Origin: Microvirga calopogonii
Lineage (GTDB): Bacteria; Pseudomonadota; Alphaproteobacteria; Rhizobiales; Beijerinckiaceae
Direction: 5' to 3'
Length of the DNA: 64,000 nt
Assembly: GCF_003347665.1 (NCBI RefSeq)
Contig: NZ_QDGA01000022.1
Coordinates: forward strand, 6,819-70,818
Each line of letters begins with the position of its first letter. The stretch's first letter is position 1. The position numbers were made by a program, and so were the translations under genes. Of this stretch, positions 37,218-46,302 are shown one piece after another. The notes beneath the pieces are model-generated. The model saw nothing but the letters and a program-made list of their open reading frames with translations, ran no database searches and was not told where the DNA came from.

Positions 37218-39575
37218 TCAGCCAATCGGAACATCCACTGTGCAGATGACACCAGTCGCGGCGAAATCGATGCGAATATCACCATCGAGATCCAGGGCGA
37301 GGCTTCGCTCGATCAGCCGACTACCGAAGCCTCTTCGTGTGGGCGGCTGAACCGGCGGACCTCCGCTCTCTTCCCAACGGAAGCGAAGGCGTCCAGGAGT
37401 GCCCCCGTCAAGCCTCCAACTCATCCTGATCTCGCCCTTCGCACTGGACAGTGCACCATACTTCACCGCATTCGTTGCAAGCTCCTGGAGCATCATGGCT
37501 ACGGCAAGCGCCATCCGGGGCGACAGACGAACCTTGGGCCCGTTCAGATGCAGGCGGTCTTCGCTACGGTTACTGTACGGCTCGACTGCCTGGGCTGCGA
37601 TCTCGCGTAGCTCTGCCCCCTCCCAGTTCTCTGAGGTGAGAACGTCGTGTGCCCGGGATAGAGCCAGCAGCCGCCCCTCCAGAGCAGTCTTGGCGTCCTC
37701 CATGGTTGGCGCATTCCGGAGCGTCTGCCTGGCAATGGACTGCACTGTAGCCAACGTATTCTTCACCCGGTGATTCAACTCGTTGATCAGGAGCCTCTGG
37801 TGCTCTTCGCTGCGTTTGATGTCGTCGATGTCCACGATCACCGCCAAGGCGCCGCTCACCCGCCCATCGGAGTCACGTATAGGGATACCGCTTACCCGCG
37901 TCCAACTCTCCTGGCCATCGGGCAAGCGATGTAGGAACTCGATGCCTGTAACCAGCTCGCCCCGCAGCGCACGCGCACTGGGATACTGGCTCTTTGGCAA
38001 AGGACAACCCTGGTCATCATGGGCGATCCACTGCTCCCGGTCATCGGGCAATCTCGATGGAATGACGCCGTCGGGCCGGTAGCGGCGGAAGGCCGGGTTC
38101 GAAAGCACCGTCGTCCCCTGTATGTCGACAAGGGCCACGCCTACGAGCAAGTTTTCGATCAGCGTTGCGAGACGGGTTCGTTCCTGCGCAAGCTCCAGGG
38201 CGAGCCTCTCGATGGATTCCTCGGCTTGCCGGCGGGCCGTCACGTCGCTTGCGGTTCCGAACCATTCGACGACCTCGCCGTCTTCCCGCAGGATCGGCAG
38301 CGCGCGCGAGTGTACCCAACCAAATGTTCCGTCTGCCCTGCGCACGCGATGCTCCAGCTCGAACATGCTCTTTGCGCGGGTCGCTTCCTGGATCGCCGAC
38401 ACGACCTGCGGCTGGTCGTCGGGGTGAACATAGCTGCTGAGCCAAGCATCGTTTGGGCTCTCCGCATCCAGGAGGAGCCCCCTTCCTTCGAGCTGACGCA
38501 GCTCGGCCCAGTCGGGGCTCATGCGGTACACCACGTCAGAGCTTGCAGTCACGAAGGCGCGAAGCCGCTTTTCGCTGTCCGCAAGCGCAGCCTCGGCTCG
38601 TGCTCGCTCCACGGCCGACCATGTTCGCGCGGCGACCTCCTCGATCAGCTCCACCTCCTCGGAGGACCAACGGTGAACCTCCCGAAAATTCACGTACAGA
38701 GATGCTGTGAAGCGGCCATTGCGGACCAGCGGTACCGACACGAAGGCGCGGGTCTCGATTGCCACCCAGGTCGCATGTACCTGCGCCGGGTCGGCCACGA
38801 GATCGTCGCAGACGTCGATCTGTCCCGCCCGCTGGCGGGCAATGCTGTCAGGGCCGAAGGCGCGAAGCGAAAAAGTCCCGATGAGGGGCTCCACGCCATT
38901 AACGAAGCACGTCTGGCAGACGATCGTCTCATCGTCGGCCTGCACTTCGCTGTAGCCGACCCGGTTGGCGCCCAGATGCTGCCCAAGCGCCTCGACTGCT
39001 GCCTCCATGACTTCGCGGGGATCGGCGAGAATACGAAGCGTCTCCTCAAGCTTGATGCGGAAGGCTTGCCGTCTCTCGGCGAGGATCTGGCCCGTCGTCT
39101 CGGCGACGGCACAGAACATGCCAGCCACCTGGCCGCTCTCGTCGCGTACCGGGGAATAGGAGAAGGTGAACCACGTCTGCTCGTCGAAGCCCTTGCGGTT
39201 CATGAGGAGCGGCAGGTTCTCCCGGTAGCTTGCCTCGCCAGCCAGAGCCGCGTCGATCAATGGAGAGATGTCGGACCAGATCTCGGACCAGATGTCGTGG
39301 AAGCGCAGGCCGAGCGCCCGTGGATGTTTGGCGCCGAGGATCTCAGCGTAGGCATCATTGTACAAGAATCCGAGTTCCGGGCCCCAGGCTACGAACATCG
39401 GGAACTTCGAGCCGAGGAGCAGGCCAACCACGGAGCGCAGCGACTGCGGCCATGTTGAAGGTGCTCCAAGCGGCGAGGACGACCAATCGTGCGCCCGCAT
39501 GAGGGAACCCATCTCGCCGCCCGAAAGGAAGTCGAGCGCAATAGGATCACGCTCGCTTGGCAGCCTATCGTTCAT
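37218..39575 (-). CDS. HWE-family sensor histidine kinase with PAS and GAF domains
   Basis: 785 residues from the ATG at 39575. The N-terminal PAS-like domain (about 10-135) is followed by a GAF-like domain (about 150-330), two further PAS domains (about 345-465 and 485-590) and the kinase core. The H-box NELNHRVKNTLATVQSIARQ has the phospho-acceptor His602. The N-box LQELATNAVKYGAL and the WEE motif (RFRWEESGGPPV) identify the HWE class, often linked to light, redox or general stress signalling in alphaproteobacteria. There is no transmembrane segment, so it is cytoplasmic. No response regulator is adjacent. Its start overlaps the ParD gene by 11 bp. Confidence 0.9.
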   Translation of the reverse strand: MNDRLPSERDPIALDFLSGGEMGSLMRAHDWSSSPLGAPSTWPQSLRSVVGLLLGSKFPMFVAWGPELGFLYNDAYAEILGAKHPRALGLRFHDIWSEIWSDISPLIDAALAGEASYRENLPLLMNRKGFDEQTWFTFSYSPVRDESGQVAGMFCAVAETTGQILAERRQAFRIKLEETLRILADPREVMEAAVEALGQHLGANRVGYSEVQADDETIVCQTCFVNGVEPLIGTFSLRAFGPDSIARQRAGQIDVCDDLVADPAQVHATWVAIETRAFVSVPLVRNGRFTASLYVNFREVHRWSSEEVELIEEVAARTWSAVERARAEAALADSEKRLRAFVTASSDVVYRMSPDWAELRQLEGRGLLLDAESPNDAWLSSYVHPDDQPQVVSAIQEATRAKSMFELEHRVRRADGTFGWVHSRALPILREDGEVVEWFGTASDVTARRQAEESIERLALELAQERTRLATLIENLLVGVALVDIQGTTVLSNPAFRRYRPDGVIPSRLPDDREQWIAHDDQGCPLPKSQYPSARALRGELVTGIEFLHRLPDGQESWTRVSGIPIRDSDGRVSGALAVIVDIDDIKRSEEHQRLLINELNHRVKNTLATVQSIARQTLRNAPTMEDAKTALEGRLLALSRAHDVLTSENWEGAELREIAAQAVEPYSNRSEDRLHLNGPKVRLSPRMALAVAMMLQELATNAVKYGALSSAKGEIRMSWRLDGGTPGRLRFRWEESGGPPVQPPTRRGFGSRLIERSLALDLDGDIRIDFAATGVICTVDVPIG

Positions 39576-39756
39576 CAGGTGGTTCCCAGAACGGTTGCCG
39601 CCCCTGCTCGGCTCGGCGCTCGCGCTCATCAAGGAGCCGTAGGGTAGCGTGAACGACCTCGCTTGCGCTGCGATAGCGGCCCGCTGTGACCTTGTTGTCG
39701 AGGAAGGCTTCAAGCTCGGGTGTGAGCGAGACGTTACGAATTTTACGGATTCTCAT
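39565..39756 (-). CDS. ParD-like antitoxin without a toxin partner
   Basis: 63 residues from the ATG at 39756 (an in-frame ATG at 39777 is possible). NVSLTPELEAFLDNKVTAGRYRSASEVVHATLRLLDERE is the ribbon-helix-helix of CC2985/ParD-type antitoxins. In complete systems parE follows and overlaps; here the overlapping downstream gene is the histidine kinase, and no ParE-like frame is found on either side. It may be a leftover or a repressor now controlling the kinase. An inverted repeat lies just upstream. Confidence 0.8.
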   Translation of the reverse strand: MRIRKIRNVSLTPELEAFLDNKVTAGRYRSASEVVHATLRLLDERERRAEQGRQPFWEPPDER

Positions 39757-39781
39757 AGAGGGCGAGTAGAAGGCCATATTT

Positions 39782-39800
39782 AGTGTCAACTTTAGACACT
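39782..39800. promoter_or_regulatory. Inverted repeat upstream of parD-like gene
   Basis: AGTGTC and GACACT, separated by seven A/T-rich bases, lie 26 bp before the ParD start at 39756. ParD antitoxins repress their own promoter by binding such repeats, so this is the likely operator of the parD-kinase transcript. Confidence 0.55.
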
Positions 39801-40305
39801 TGAACTAGCTCCCGGTTGCCCCAAAGCAAGAGGCTGGAATGGCTCTTCGCCTCGTGCTCGATGACCTTGTCTGTGGACAGAACGTCGTTGTCGCCCTGTA
39901 GTCCAGCGCCGCCAAAAGGGTCGCCATGCGGGCTTCCGGCTAGGTTCGCATTCCCGGGCATGAGGGGATGAACGGCCATCTCCCCCCTGTGAGCGCGCCG
40001 GCAACGCGCAGCAGGGAGAGCGGCTATATGGGGCTGGGCGGGATCAAGGTCCTCCCAGGGTGTCTGGACTCGCACGACATCGCGACCGGGGTCATGACCC
40101 CCATGGTTCCTCAGCCCAGGCATGAACCCGTGCACGATACTATATCACAACAAACGTATCCCGCTATCCGGACTTCCCGCCCGGTGTCTCCTCCGCGCCG
40201 GGACGCGCCCCAACTCATCATCGAACGGACCGATCCACAATCCGTCCAGGGAGCAGACCACCAGAGCACCGGCTCCCAGCGTGGCCTGCTCTCCAGTCCA
40301 TTGCA
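39801..40305. other. Intergenic, possible coding remnant
   Basis: 505 bases with no intact gene. On the minus strand about 39800-39980 the conceptual peptide (NLAGSPHGDPFGGAGLQGDN..., SHSSLLLWGNREL) looks more protein-like than chance sequence, suggesting a decayed gene end, but I cannot name a family. Confidence 0.35.
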
Positions 40306-40914
40306 TCAGGACTTGGCAGGAGGTGTCGGCTCGCCAAGGGATAGCATCAGGCGGTTCGCCCAATTGAAAAAGGCCGCGCCGTTGATGACATCGACAATTT
40401 CCAGATCGGAAAGTCCAGCCGCCCGGAGCTCATCGACCTGCCTGTCACTGAACGCCATGGGCGTGTCGGTCAGTGCGACGGATGCAGCAATGATGGCGTT
40501 CCAGCGGCGGTCGATATCCACATCGACGCCCTCGTCGAGAAGGCGCTGAACGTCGGTTCCTCGCTTCGAATACTGCGTGGCGAACCGGGAGTGGACGGAC
40601 GCGCAGAAGATGCAGCCGTTCGAGCGTGAAGTCGCCGTCGCAGCAAGCTCCCGCTCGGCCCGGGGAAGGCCGTTGCTCGTGTTGTAGAAGATGTCCTTGT
40701 CGGTCTTCGTCCTGGCCTGCAGAACATCCGGGTCACGGGCGAGCAGAAGGAAGTACGGTGACTTGGCGCGTGACGCGTCGACGAGACCGGCCCAGTGCCT
40801 CTCAGTCAGTTGCTCTGCAGGAAACGGCTCAAGCCAGGGAAGCCAGCCCAATTCCTCCTGTGTGAACGCGGTGGGCTCCCGGTTATCGGGATGGAGCAGC
40901 GTTGTCTCGGTCAT
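40306..40914 (-). CDS. Alkylhydroperoxidase-domain protein, Avi_7169 family
   Basis: 202 residues from the ATG at 40914. The AhpD/CMD-type redox motif CIFCASVH has Cys101, Cys104 and His108, so a thiol peroxidase-like activity is possible. The sequence around it (ARDPDVLQARTKTDKDIFYNTSNGLPRAERELAATATSRSNG) is the family pattern. It is the last gene of the operon with a luciferase-like monooxygenase and a peptide-type ABC transporter, 14 bp after its CMD partner. Members of this cluster are always found together; the substrate is unknown. Confidence 0.88.
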   Translation of the reverse strand: MTETTLLHPDNREPTAFTQEELGWLPWLEPFPAEQLTERHWAGLVDASRAKSPYFLLLARDPDVLQARTKTDKDIFYNTSNGLPRAERELAATATSRSNGCIFCASVHSRFATQYSKRGTDVQRLLDEGVDVDIDRRWNAIIAASVALTDTPMAFSDRQVDELRAAGLSDLEIVDVINGAAFFNWANRLMLSLGEPTPPAKS

Positions 40915-40928
40915 GGAATGGCTCCTTC

Positions 40929-41594
40929 TCAAACGGCCCCGGACGCAAGAACGCCCGTGAAGATCTGCGTATATTCCGCATCAGTCGCCTCGATCGCGGA
41001 TGCGCCCGCAAGGGCCCGCAGCCCCGCGACGACGCGGATCTGGAATGACAGAAAAGCCACGAGCTGCGACAGGGTTACGATATCGGTCGTCGACCATCCG
41101 GCATCGAGCAGCCTCTGCAGTGCGGCAGGGTTCGCGTCCCGGGGATGAAAGACCAGCAGATGCGCGTGCTCCAGGGCAGCGACAAGGCGGGATCCGAGAA
41201 GCTCCTTGTTCTCGGTGGAGACGTGATAATCCAGTCCGTTTTCATCTTCGACCGTGAGCGGGCCCTGCGGATAGCGGCCGTAGGGGCCCTCCGTGAAACC
41301 TCGTGCCGTTTCCGCCCTGATCGCGTCGGTCAGCCTGGGATGTCCGAGTTCTTGCAGGGACGCCGCATAGAATTCGGTCACAGGGGATTGACGATGGAGG
41401 CCCGCCACGAACGTGGCGACGGCATAGCGCTCGATTGCCGTTACATGACCTGGGACCTCCGGCTCGAACAGCGCCAGATAACTCTTCTGTGCGTTCTCCC
41501 GGGCCTGAGGCCGCTGCTCGCGCAATCTGTCGAGGCTGGAACCTGGGCTGATTCCGGCAAGATGATCGATTACATCCGGTATGTTTGTGCTCAT
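40929..41594 (-). CDS. CMD-domain protein, Avi_7170 family
   Basis: 221 residues, homologous in layout to the next gene but without the CxxC pair; the equivalent helix reads AIERYAVATFVAGLH. It is therefore probably a non-catalytic or differently working partner, perhaps forming a hetero-oligomer with the Avi_7169-type protein. It follows the monooxygenase by 35 bp. The C-terminal half (DNPAALQRLLDAGWSTTDIVTLSQLVAFLSFQIRVVAGL-like segment) is typical of the CMD fold. Confidence 0.85.
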   Translation of the reverse strand: MSTNIPDVIDHLAGISPGSSLDRLREQRPQARENAQKSYLALFEPEVPGHVTAIERYAVATFVAGLHRQSPVTEFYAASLQELGHPRLTDAIRAETARGFTEGPYGRYPQGPLTVEDENGLDYHVSTENKELLGSRLVAALEHAHLLVFHPRDANPAALQRLLDAGWSTTDIVTLSQLVAFLSFQIRVVAGLRALAGASAIEATDAEYTQIFTGVLASGAV

Positions 41595-41629
41595 GATCTT
41601 CTCACATTCGGTTTGGTGACGTGATTTGC

Positions 41630-42676
41630 TTAATGCACAAGGGCGACGCGTCTTTCAGGTTTGGCAACCGGCCTCTGCCAGCCGAGCGCCGGAGCGACCT
41701 CGCTCGCGATGAGTTCGATCGACCTGAGGATGTATTCGTGCGGTGGGTCGACCGAATGGACCTGAAACACGAGGTCCGTCACCCGTGGCAGGGTGGTGTC
41801 CCGGCTGAGACTTTCGATCACGTCCTGCGGCGTGCCCACATGCGTGTCGAGAGCAGCGATGATATCCATCAGGGTGTCGCCCGGGATCACGTGCCCCTTG
41901 GCGGCGAAATCGCTCACGACGCGGCGCAACCCCTTCTCTGCGAGGCGCAGCGCCTCCTCCCTGCTGTCCGCGACGAACAGCGAGCGTGAGGCGACGATAC
42001 GGGGAGCACGACCGGCCGGCAGCGCTTCGAGATAGGCATTGATGATGGGATGCTGAATATCGGCGAGCGTTGCCCCGGGCGCATCTTTCGGTCGTGGTTG
42101 CGTGCGCGAAAGCATGAGGCCGTCGCCTGCCTTGCCGGCGCGGATCCCTCCTCCGACGGAGAAGGTCGCCTGCCAGACGCGATCGTTCAGATCCGGCGCG
42201 GCTGGATAAAGCGTGTCTCCGCCGTCGAAATGTCCGCCGCTCCAAGCTCTCCGCAGGATGGCAAAATGCCTCTCGTAGATTTCGGAGCGGTTGGCGCTGT
42301 CTAAGCCGAACGCCGTGAAGGATGAAGGCGTGCCTCCAGTTCCAACACCGACCTCAAGGCGCCCACCGGACAGCAGATCCAGGACGGACGCATCCTCCGC
42401 GACGCGAATGGGATTTTCGAGCGGCAATGTGATGATACCCGTGCCGAGGCGAATGTTCGAGGTTCGCGCAGCAACGTGCGACAGGAAGACGAGGGGTGAA
42501 GGAAGCCCGCCTTCCGCCTCATGGAAATGATGCTGGGCCACCCAGGCGGAGTCGAATCCATATCGCTCCGCGTGGATGATCTGCTCCGCCGCCAGGCGAT
42601 AACGCTCGCCTGCACTCGCTTCGTCCAGCAGGCGGGTGAAGAAGCCGAGCCTTTTGGGTTGCGAGGATACTGCCAT
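41630..42676 (-). CDS. FMN-dependent luciferase-like monooxygenase, KPN_01858 family
   Basis: 348 residues from the ATG at 42676, with an AGCGGAG site upstream; a TTG at 42703 is less likely. The TIM-barrel flavin monooxygenase pattern shows in RLGFFTRLLDEASAGERY, HAERYGFDSAWVAQHHFHE, TSNIRLGTGIITLPLENPIRVAEDASVLDLLSGGRLEVGVGTGG. It uses FMNH2 and O2 on an unknown organic substrate, likely what the ABC transporter brings in. It starts 27 bp after the ATPase stop, inside the same operon. Confidence 0.9.
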   Translation of the reverse strand: MAVSSQPKRLGFFTRLLDEASAGERYRLAAEQIIHAERYGFDSAWVAQHHFHEAEGGLPSPLVFLSHVAARTSNIRLGTGIITLPLENPIRVAEDASVLDLLSGGRLEVGVGTGGTPSSFTAFGLDSANRSEIYERHFAILRRAWSGGHFDGGDTLYPAAPDLNDRVWQATFSVGGGIRAGKAGDGLMLSRTQPRPKDAPGATLADIQHPIINAYLEALPAGRAPRIVASRSLFVADSREEALRLAEKGLRRVVSDFAAKGHVIPGDTLMDIIAALDTHVGTPQDVIESLSRDTTLPRVTDLVFQVHSVDPPHEYILRSIELIASEVAPALGWQRPVAKPERRVALVH

Positions 42677-42703
42677 CGGTTTGCTCCGCTTGATGGTCTG
42701 CAA

Positions 42704-44368
42704 TTAGTGCTGAATGGTGGTGCCTTGTCCGGGAATCGCGCTGATCAATTCGCGCGTGTACGGACTGCCGGGGCGCAGAAACACGTCCTCCACCGGCCCG
42801 CTGTCGACCTGCCGGCCATTGTGCAGGACGGAGACCGTATCCGAGATCTGGCGAACAACCGCGAGATCATGGGAGATGAAGAGATATGTCAGCCCGAGGG
42901 CCTGCTGGAGTTCGTCGAGAAGGGCGAGGATCTGTGCCTGCACTGTGACGTCGAGCGCCGATACCGCCTCGTCCAGCACGAGCATCTTCGGATTGAGCAC
43001 GAGCGCGCGGGCGATGGCGACACGCTGGCGCTGCCCTCCGGAAAGCGCGTGCGGTTTGCGGGCCAGAACCGATTGCGGAAGACCGACACGGTCAAGAATG
43101 GACTGAACCTGTGTCGCACGGTCCTCCCGCGACAGAGGATCGAAGTTCAGAAGCGGCTCTTCGACGATCTGGAAAATGGTCTGCCGCGGATCGAGCGAGG
43201 CAAAAGGGTTCTGATAGACGAGCTGGATCGTCTTGCGGAACCGGCGCAGGTTTTCCCCGCGCAGGGTGGTGACATCAATGCCGTCGACGAGGATGCGCCC
43301 CGACGTAGGTTTCTGAAACCCGACGATGCTGCGTGCGGTGGTCGTTTTGCCAGAACCGGATTCTCCGACGATGGCGTGTGTCGTTCCCCTCTGGACAGTG
43401 AAGGATACGCCGTCCACTGCGCGAAAGGACTCCCGGCGGTCTCCGATGGGAAAATCCTGCACGAGGTTCTCGACGGCGATGACTTCATCGCTGCCGCTGG
43501 TGCGCAAGGATGTGCCCCTCGGTGCGGCACGAGCCTTGCCAAGCGAGGGAGCATCGGCCAAGAGCTTGCGCGTGTATTCGCTGCGCGGGGACGACAGAAC
43601 CTCCGCGGTCGGACCCTGCTCCTGAATGCGTCCGCCCTTGAGCACGACGATATGATTGGCCCGGTCGGCCGCGACACCCAGATCGTGCGTTACCAGAAGA
43701 ACGGCTGTGCCGTATTCGCGACGCAGCTCGTCGATCAGGTCAAGAATGCGCTTCTGCACCGTTACGTCGAGCGCGCTGGTGGGCTCGTCGGCAATGATCA
43801 GGGCTGGACGCAGCGCAATCGCAATAGCGATCAGGACACGCTGGCGCATACCCCCCGAAAGCTCATGCGGATATTGTCTGGCGCGCAGCTCCGGTTGAGA
43901 GAGGCCGACACGTGCCAGAAGTTCGATGACACGCGCGTCGATCCCTGCCCTGTTGCCCTGCCGGTGGATCTCAAGCACCTCGGCCACCTGGGCACCGATG
44001 GTCTTGACGGGGTTGAGCGAACTCGTCGGGTCCTGCGGGATCAGGCTGATCTTGCTACCGCGGATCGTATCGAGCTGCCTCTGCGACCATCCTGCGATAT
44101 CGGTTCCGTTGAGCCGGACCGCCCCCGCCTCCAAGCGACCGTTCTCTGCCAGGAGCCCGATCACCGCTTGGGCGGTCGTGGTCTTTCCGGAACCCGACTC
44201 GCCGACAAGGGCCACCACTTCGCCCGGCTGAACCCGGAGTGAAACCTCGTGGACGACCCGTTGAAACCTGTCGCTGCCACGATAGCCCACCGCGAGGTTG
44301 CTGATCTCGAGAACAGGCGCCGCCGAGACGCCCGCAGACACGTGCCCGATGTCGATTGCCGTGGTCAT
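42704..44368 (-). CDS. Peptide-type ABC transporter, fused dual ATPase
   Basis: 554 residues from the ATG at 44368, which overlaps the permease stop by four bases (ATGA). Two ABC modules lie in one chain: the first has Walker A GESGSGKT (56-63), signature LSGGMRQRV and IIADEPTSALD; the second has GESGSGKT near 335, signature LSGGQRQRV and LVLDEAVSALD. Thus the DppD and DppF roles are fused, as in GsiA/YejF-type proteins. In the second Walker B the residue after Glu is Ala (DEAVSALD) instead of Pro, a common variant. It powers the two permeases encoded upstream. Confidence 0.93.
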   Translation of the reverse strand: MTTAIDIGHVSAGVSAAPVLEISNLAVGYRGSDRFQRVVHEVSLRVQPGEVVALVGESGSGKTTTAQAVIGLLAENGRLEAGAVRLNGTDIAGWSQRQLDTIRGSKISLIPQDPTSSLNPVKTIGAQVAEVLEIHRQGNRAGIDARVIELLARVGLSQPELRARQYPHELSGGMRQRVLIAIAIALRPALIIADEPTSALDVTVQKRILDLIDELRREYGTAVLLVTHDLGVAADRANHIVVLKGGRIQEQGPTAEVLSSPRSEYTRKLLADAPSLGKARAAPRGTSLRTSGSDEVIAVENLVQDFPIGDRRESFRAVDGVSFTVQRGTTHAIVGESGSGKTTTARSIVGFQKPTSGRILVDGIDVTTLRGENLRRFRKTIQLVYQNPFASLDPRQTIFQIVEEPLLNFDPLSREDRATQVQSILDRVGLPQSVLARKPHALSGGQRQRVAIARALVLNPKMLVLDEAVSALDVTVQAQILALLDELQQALGLTYLFISHDLAVVRQISDTVSVLHNGRQVDSGPVEDVFLRPGSPYTRELISAIPGQGTTIQH

Positions 44369-45279
44369 GCTTTGGCCTTTCCAAAGGACTGGCTGATGCG
44401 GTTCGCCGACAGAACGACGAGGATCACCACGATTCCGGGAACGGTCGTCAACCACCAAGCCCGCGCGATGTAGTTTCGCCCCTCGGCGATCAGCAGACCC
44501 CACTCAGGAGTCGGCGGCGGTGCGCCGTAGCCGAGAAAGCCCAGTGTGGAGATGGTCAGAATGGCCCATCCAAGTTGCAGGGCCGCGAACGCGATCACGG
44601 ACGTGAGGGAGTTCGGCAGAATGTGACGCAGCAATACGCGGCTGAACGTTCCGCCGCTCCCAAAGGCCGCCTCCACGTAATCACTGGCACGGACCCGCAC
44701 CACTTCGGAGCGGGCCAGCCGCGCGAAGCTGGCGATCGATGTTACGCCGACCGCGATGGCGGCATTGAGAATGCCAAAGCCCAGGAGGATGACGATGCTG
44801 AGCGACAGAAGAAGCTGCGGAATCGAGAGCAGCACGTCGACGCAGCGCATGATGGCTCCGTCAATCCTGCCGCGCGCCGATCCTGCGACGATACCGAGGG
44901 TCGTACCTACTACGAGGCCGACGCCGACGGCCACGAAGGCCCCCGAAAGCGAATTGCCCGCGCCATAGATGATGCGGGCCAGAAGGTCGCGCCCGAGCGC
45001 ATCCGTCCCGAGCCAATGCTCGGCACTCGGTGCGCGGAGCTGCTGGCGTGCGACGCCGACTGTCGGGCTGTAGCCGGTGAACCACTGCGGAAACAGCGCC
45101 CAGAGCACGACGACAGCCATGACAAACCATGACAATGCGAGACCCGGCTGAATGCTTCCGATGAACCGCAGACGGCGCGCGCCAGGAGCAATATCCCTCG
45201 ATCCAGAGGAAGAGGCACTCTTGGAAATGTCCGTACCGTCGCGCAGCAGACTGCGCCCGATCATGTTCTGTCCGGTCAT
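44365..45279 (-). CDS. Peptide-type ABC transporter permease (DppC-like)
   Basis: A protein of 304 residues. The family N-terminal helix is at about 45-68 (PGLALSWFVMAVVVLWALFP), followed by AEHWLGTDALGRDLLARIIYGAGNSL, the hallmark of DppC/OppC proteins. Five further helices follow, and the EAA-type loop is SDYVEAAFGSGGTFSRVLLRHILPN. It overlaps the DppB-like gene (stop/start ATGA) and the ATPase gene by four bases each, so the three are translationally coupled. Confidence 0.93.
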   Translation of the reverse strand: MTGQNMIGRSLLRDGTDISKSASSSGSRDIAPGARRLRFIGSIQPGLALSWFVMAVVVLWALFPQWFTGYSPTVGVARQQLRAPSAEHWLGTDALGRDLLARIIYGAGNSLSGAFVAVGVGLVVGTTLGIVAGSARGRIDGAIMRCVDVLLSIPQLLLSLSIVILLGFGILNAAIAVGVTSIASFARLARSEVVRVRASDYVEAAFGSGGTFSRVLLRHILPNSLTSVIAFAALQLGWAILTISTLGFLGYGAPPPTPEWGLLIAEGRNYIARAWWLTTVPGIVVILVVLSANRISQSFGKAKA

Positions 45280-46220
45280 GCGGGAGTTCCTTGTCTCACT
45301 CTGAGGCGAGGATCGAAGACGGGGTAGAGCAGGTCCACCGTGAGATTGATGAGCACGAAGGCTGCTGCGGAAAACACGACGATGGCCTGCAGCACGGCGA
45401 TGTCCTGATCATTGACGGAGCGCTGCGTCAGTCCGCCGAACCCGTTGAGCCCGAACACGGCTTCCGTGACGACCGCGCCGGCCAGAAGCTCGCCGAAGAG
45501 GATACCGGCAATGGTAAGAGTCGGCAGAACGGCATTCTTCGCCACATGCTTCCACAGCACCCAGCGGTGGGATGCGCCCTTGGCGCGCGCGACTGCCACG
45601 AAGGGTTCCGTCAGCACATGGTCGATATTGCGCATCAGGATTTGCGCGAGGGGCGCCGATATCGGAACGGCCAGCGTCAGAACGGGTAGGATCAGGGCCT
45701 GCCAGGGTCCCGGATTGATGACGGGAATGAGCCTGAGCTGAAATGAGAAGACCTGGATCAACAGGATTCCCAGCCAGAACACAGGCGTGGAGATGAAGAG
45801 GGCCGGAATCGACTGGATGAAGGAGCGTAGCCACGAGAAAGGCGACAGCGCAGCGAGAGCGGCAAGCGTGACTGCGATGATGACCGCCAACACGAAGCCC
45901 AGCGTTGCAAGCCACAGGGTGGGCGGCAGGTTGGCGAGTATAAGGTCGCCGACGGGGACGCCCGCATGGATGGAATAGCCGAAATGACCGGTGAGGAAAT
46001 TCGTGGCCGTATGGAGATACTGCACCCAAAGCGGGCTGTCCGCCCCATAGGAGGCACGGATATCAGCAATCTGCTCCGGGCCCAGGCCGAGTTCGGGATT
46101 GAGGAACTTGATGAGCACGGCGTCGCCCGGCAGGGCTTGGAGCAGGATGAATGAAACAGTGAACGCGGCCCAGAGTACAAGGGCTGCCTGTCCGATCCTT
46201 CCGATCACGTAGCGCGACAT
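45276..46220 (-). CDS. Peptide-type ABC transporter permease (DppB-like)
   Basis: 314 residues from the ATG at 46220 (MSRYVIGRIGQAALVLWAAFTVSFILLQALPGDAV). The opening helix and LPGDA motif are typical of DppB/OppB, as are FGYSIHAGVPVGDLILANLPPTLWLA and the loop EPFVAVARAKGASHRWVLWKHVAKNAVLP. Six transmembrane helices are expected. It lies 82 bp after the binding-protein gene, with a strong hairpin between them. Confidence 0.93.
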   Translation of the reverse strand: MSRYVIGRIGQAALVLWAAFTVSFILLQALPGDAVLIKFLNPELGLGPEQIADIRASYGADSPLWVQYLHTATNFLTGHFGYSIHAGVPVGDLILANLPPTLWLATLGFVLAVIIAVTLAALAALSPFSWLRSFIQSIPALFISTPVFWLGILLIQVFSFQLRLIPVINPGPWQALILPVLTLAVPISAPLAQILMRNIDHVLTEPFVAVARAKGASHRWVLWKHVAKNAVLPTLTIAGILFGELLAGAVVTEAVFGLNGFGGLTQRSVNDQDIAVLQAIVVFSAAAFVLINLTVDLLYPVFDPRLRVRQGTPA

Positions 46221-46255
46221 GGATGATCCCTGTCCGATAATCGAGACGATGCGAT

Positions 46256-46289
46256 CCGGCCGGATATCGTTCCCGCGATATCCGGCCGG
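46256..46289 (-). promoter_or_regulatory. 14-bp intercistronic hairpin after the binding-protein gene
   Basis: A perfect 14-bp stem (CCGGCCGGATATCG with CGATATCCGGCCGG) and a six-base loop begins 13 bases after the binding-protein stop on the transcribed strand. It should act as a transcript stabiliser or partial terminator, favouring binding-protein over permease synthesis, as does the hairpin at 25296-25322. Confidence 0.75.
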
Positions 46290-46302
46290 CACGATGCTGT
46301 TG

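Noticed and set aside
38019-39458. 479-codon plus-strand frame
   Set aside because: Antisense to the HWE histidine kinase, whose PAS, H-box and N-box sequences are clear.
39200-39800. Search for a ParE toxin beside the ParD-like gene
   Set aside because: No frame with a RelE/ParE pattern overlaps or neighbours the antitoxin; the overlapping gene is a histidine kinase.
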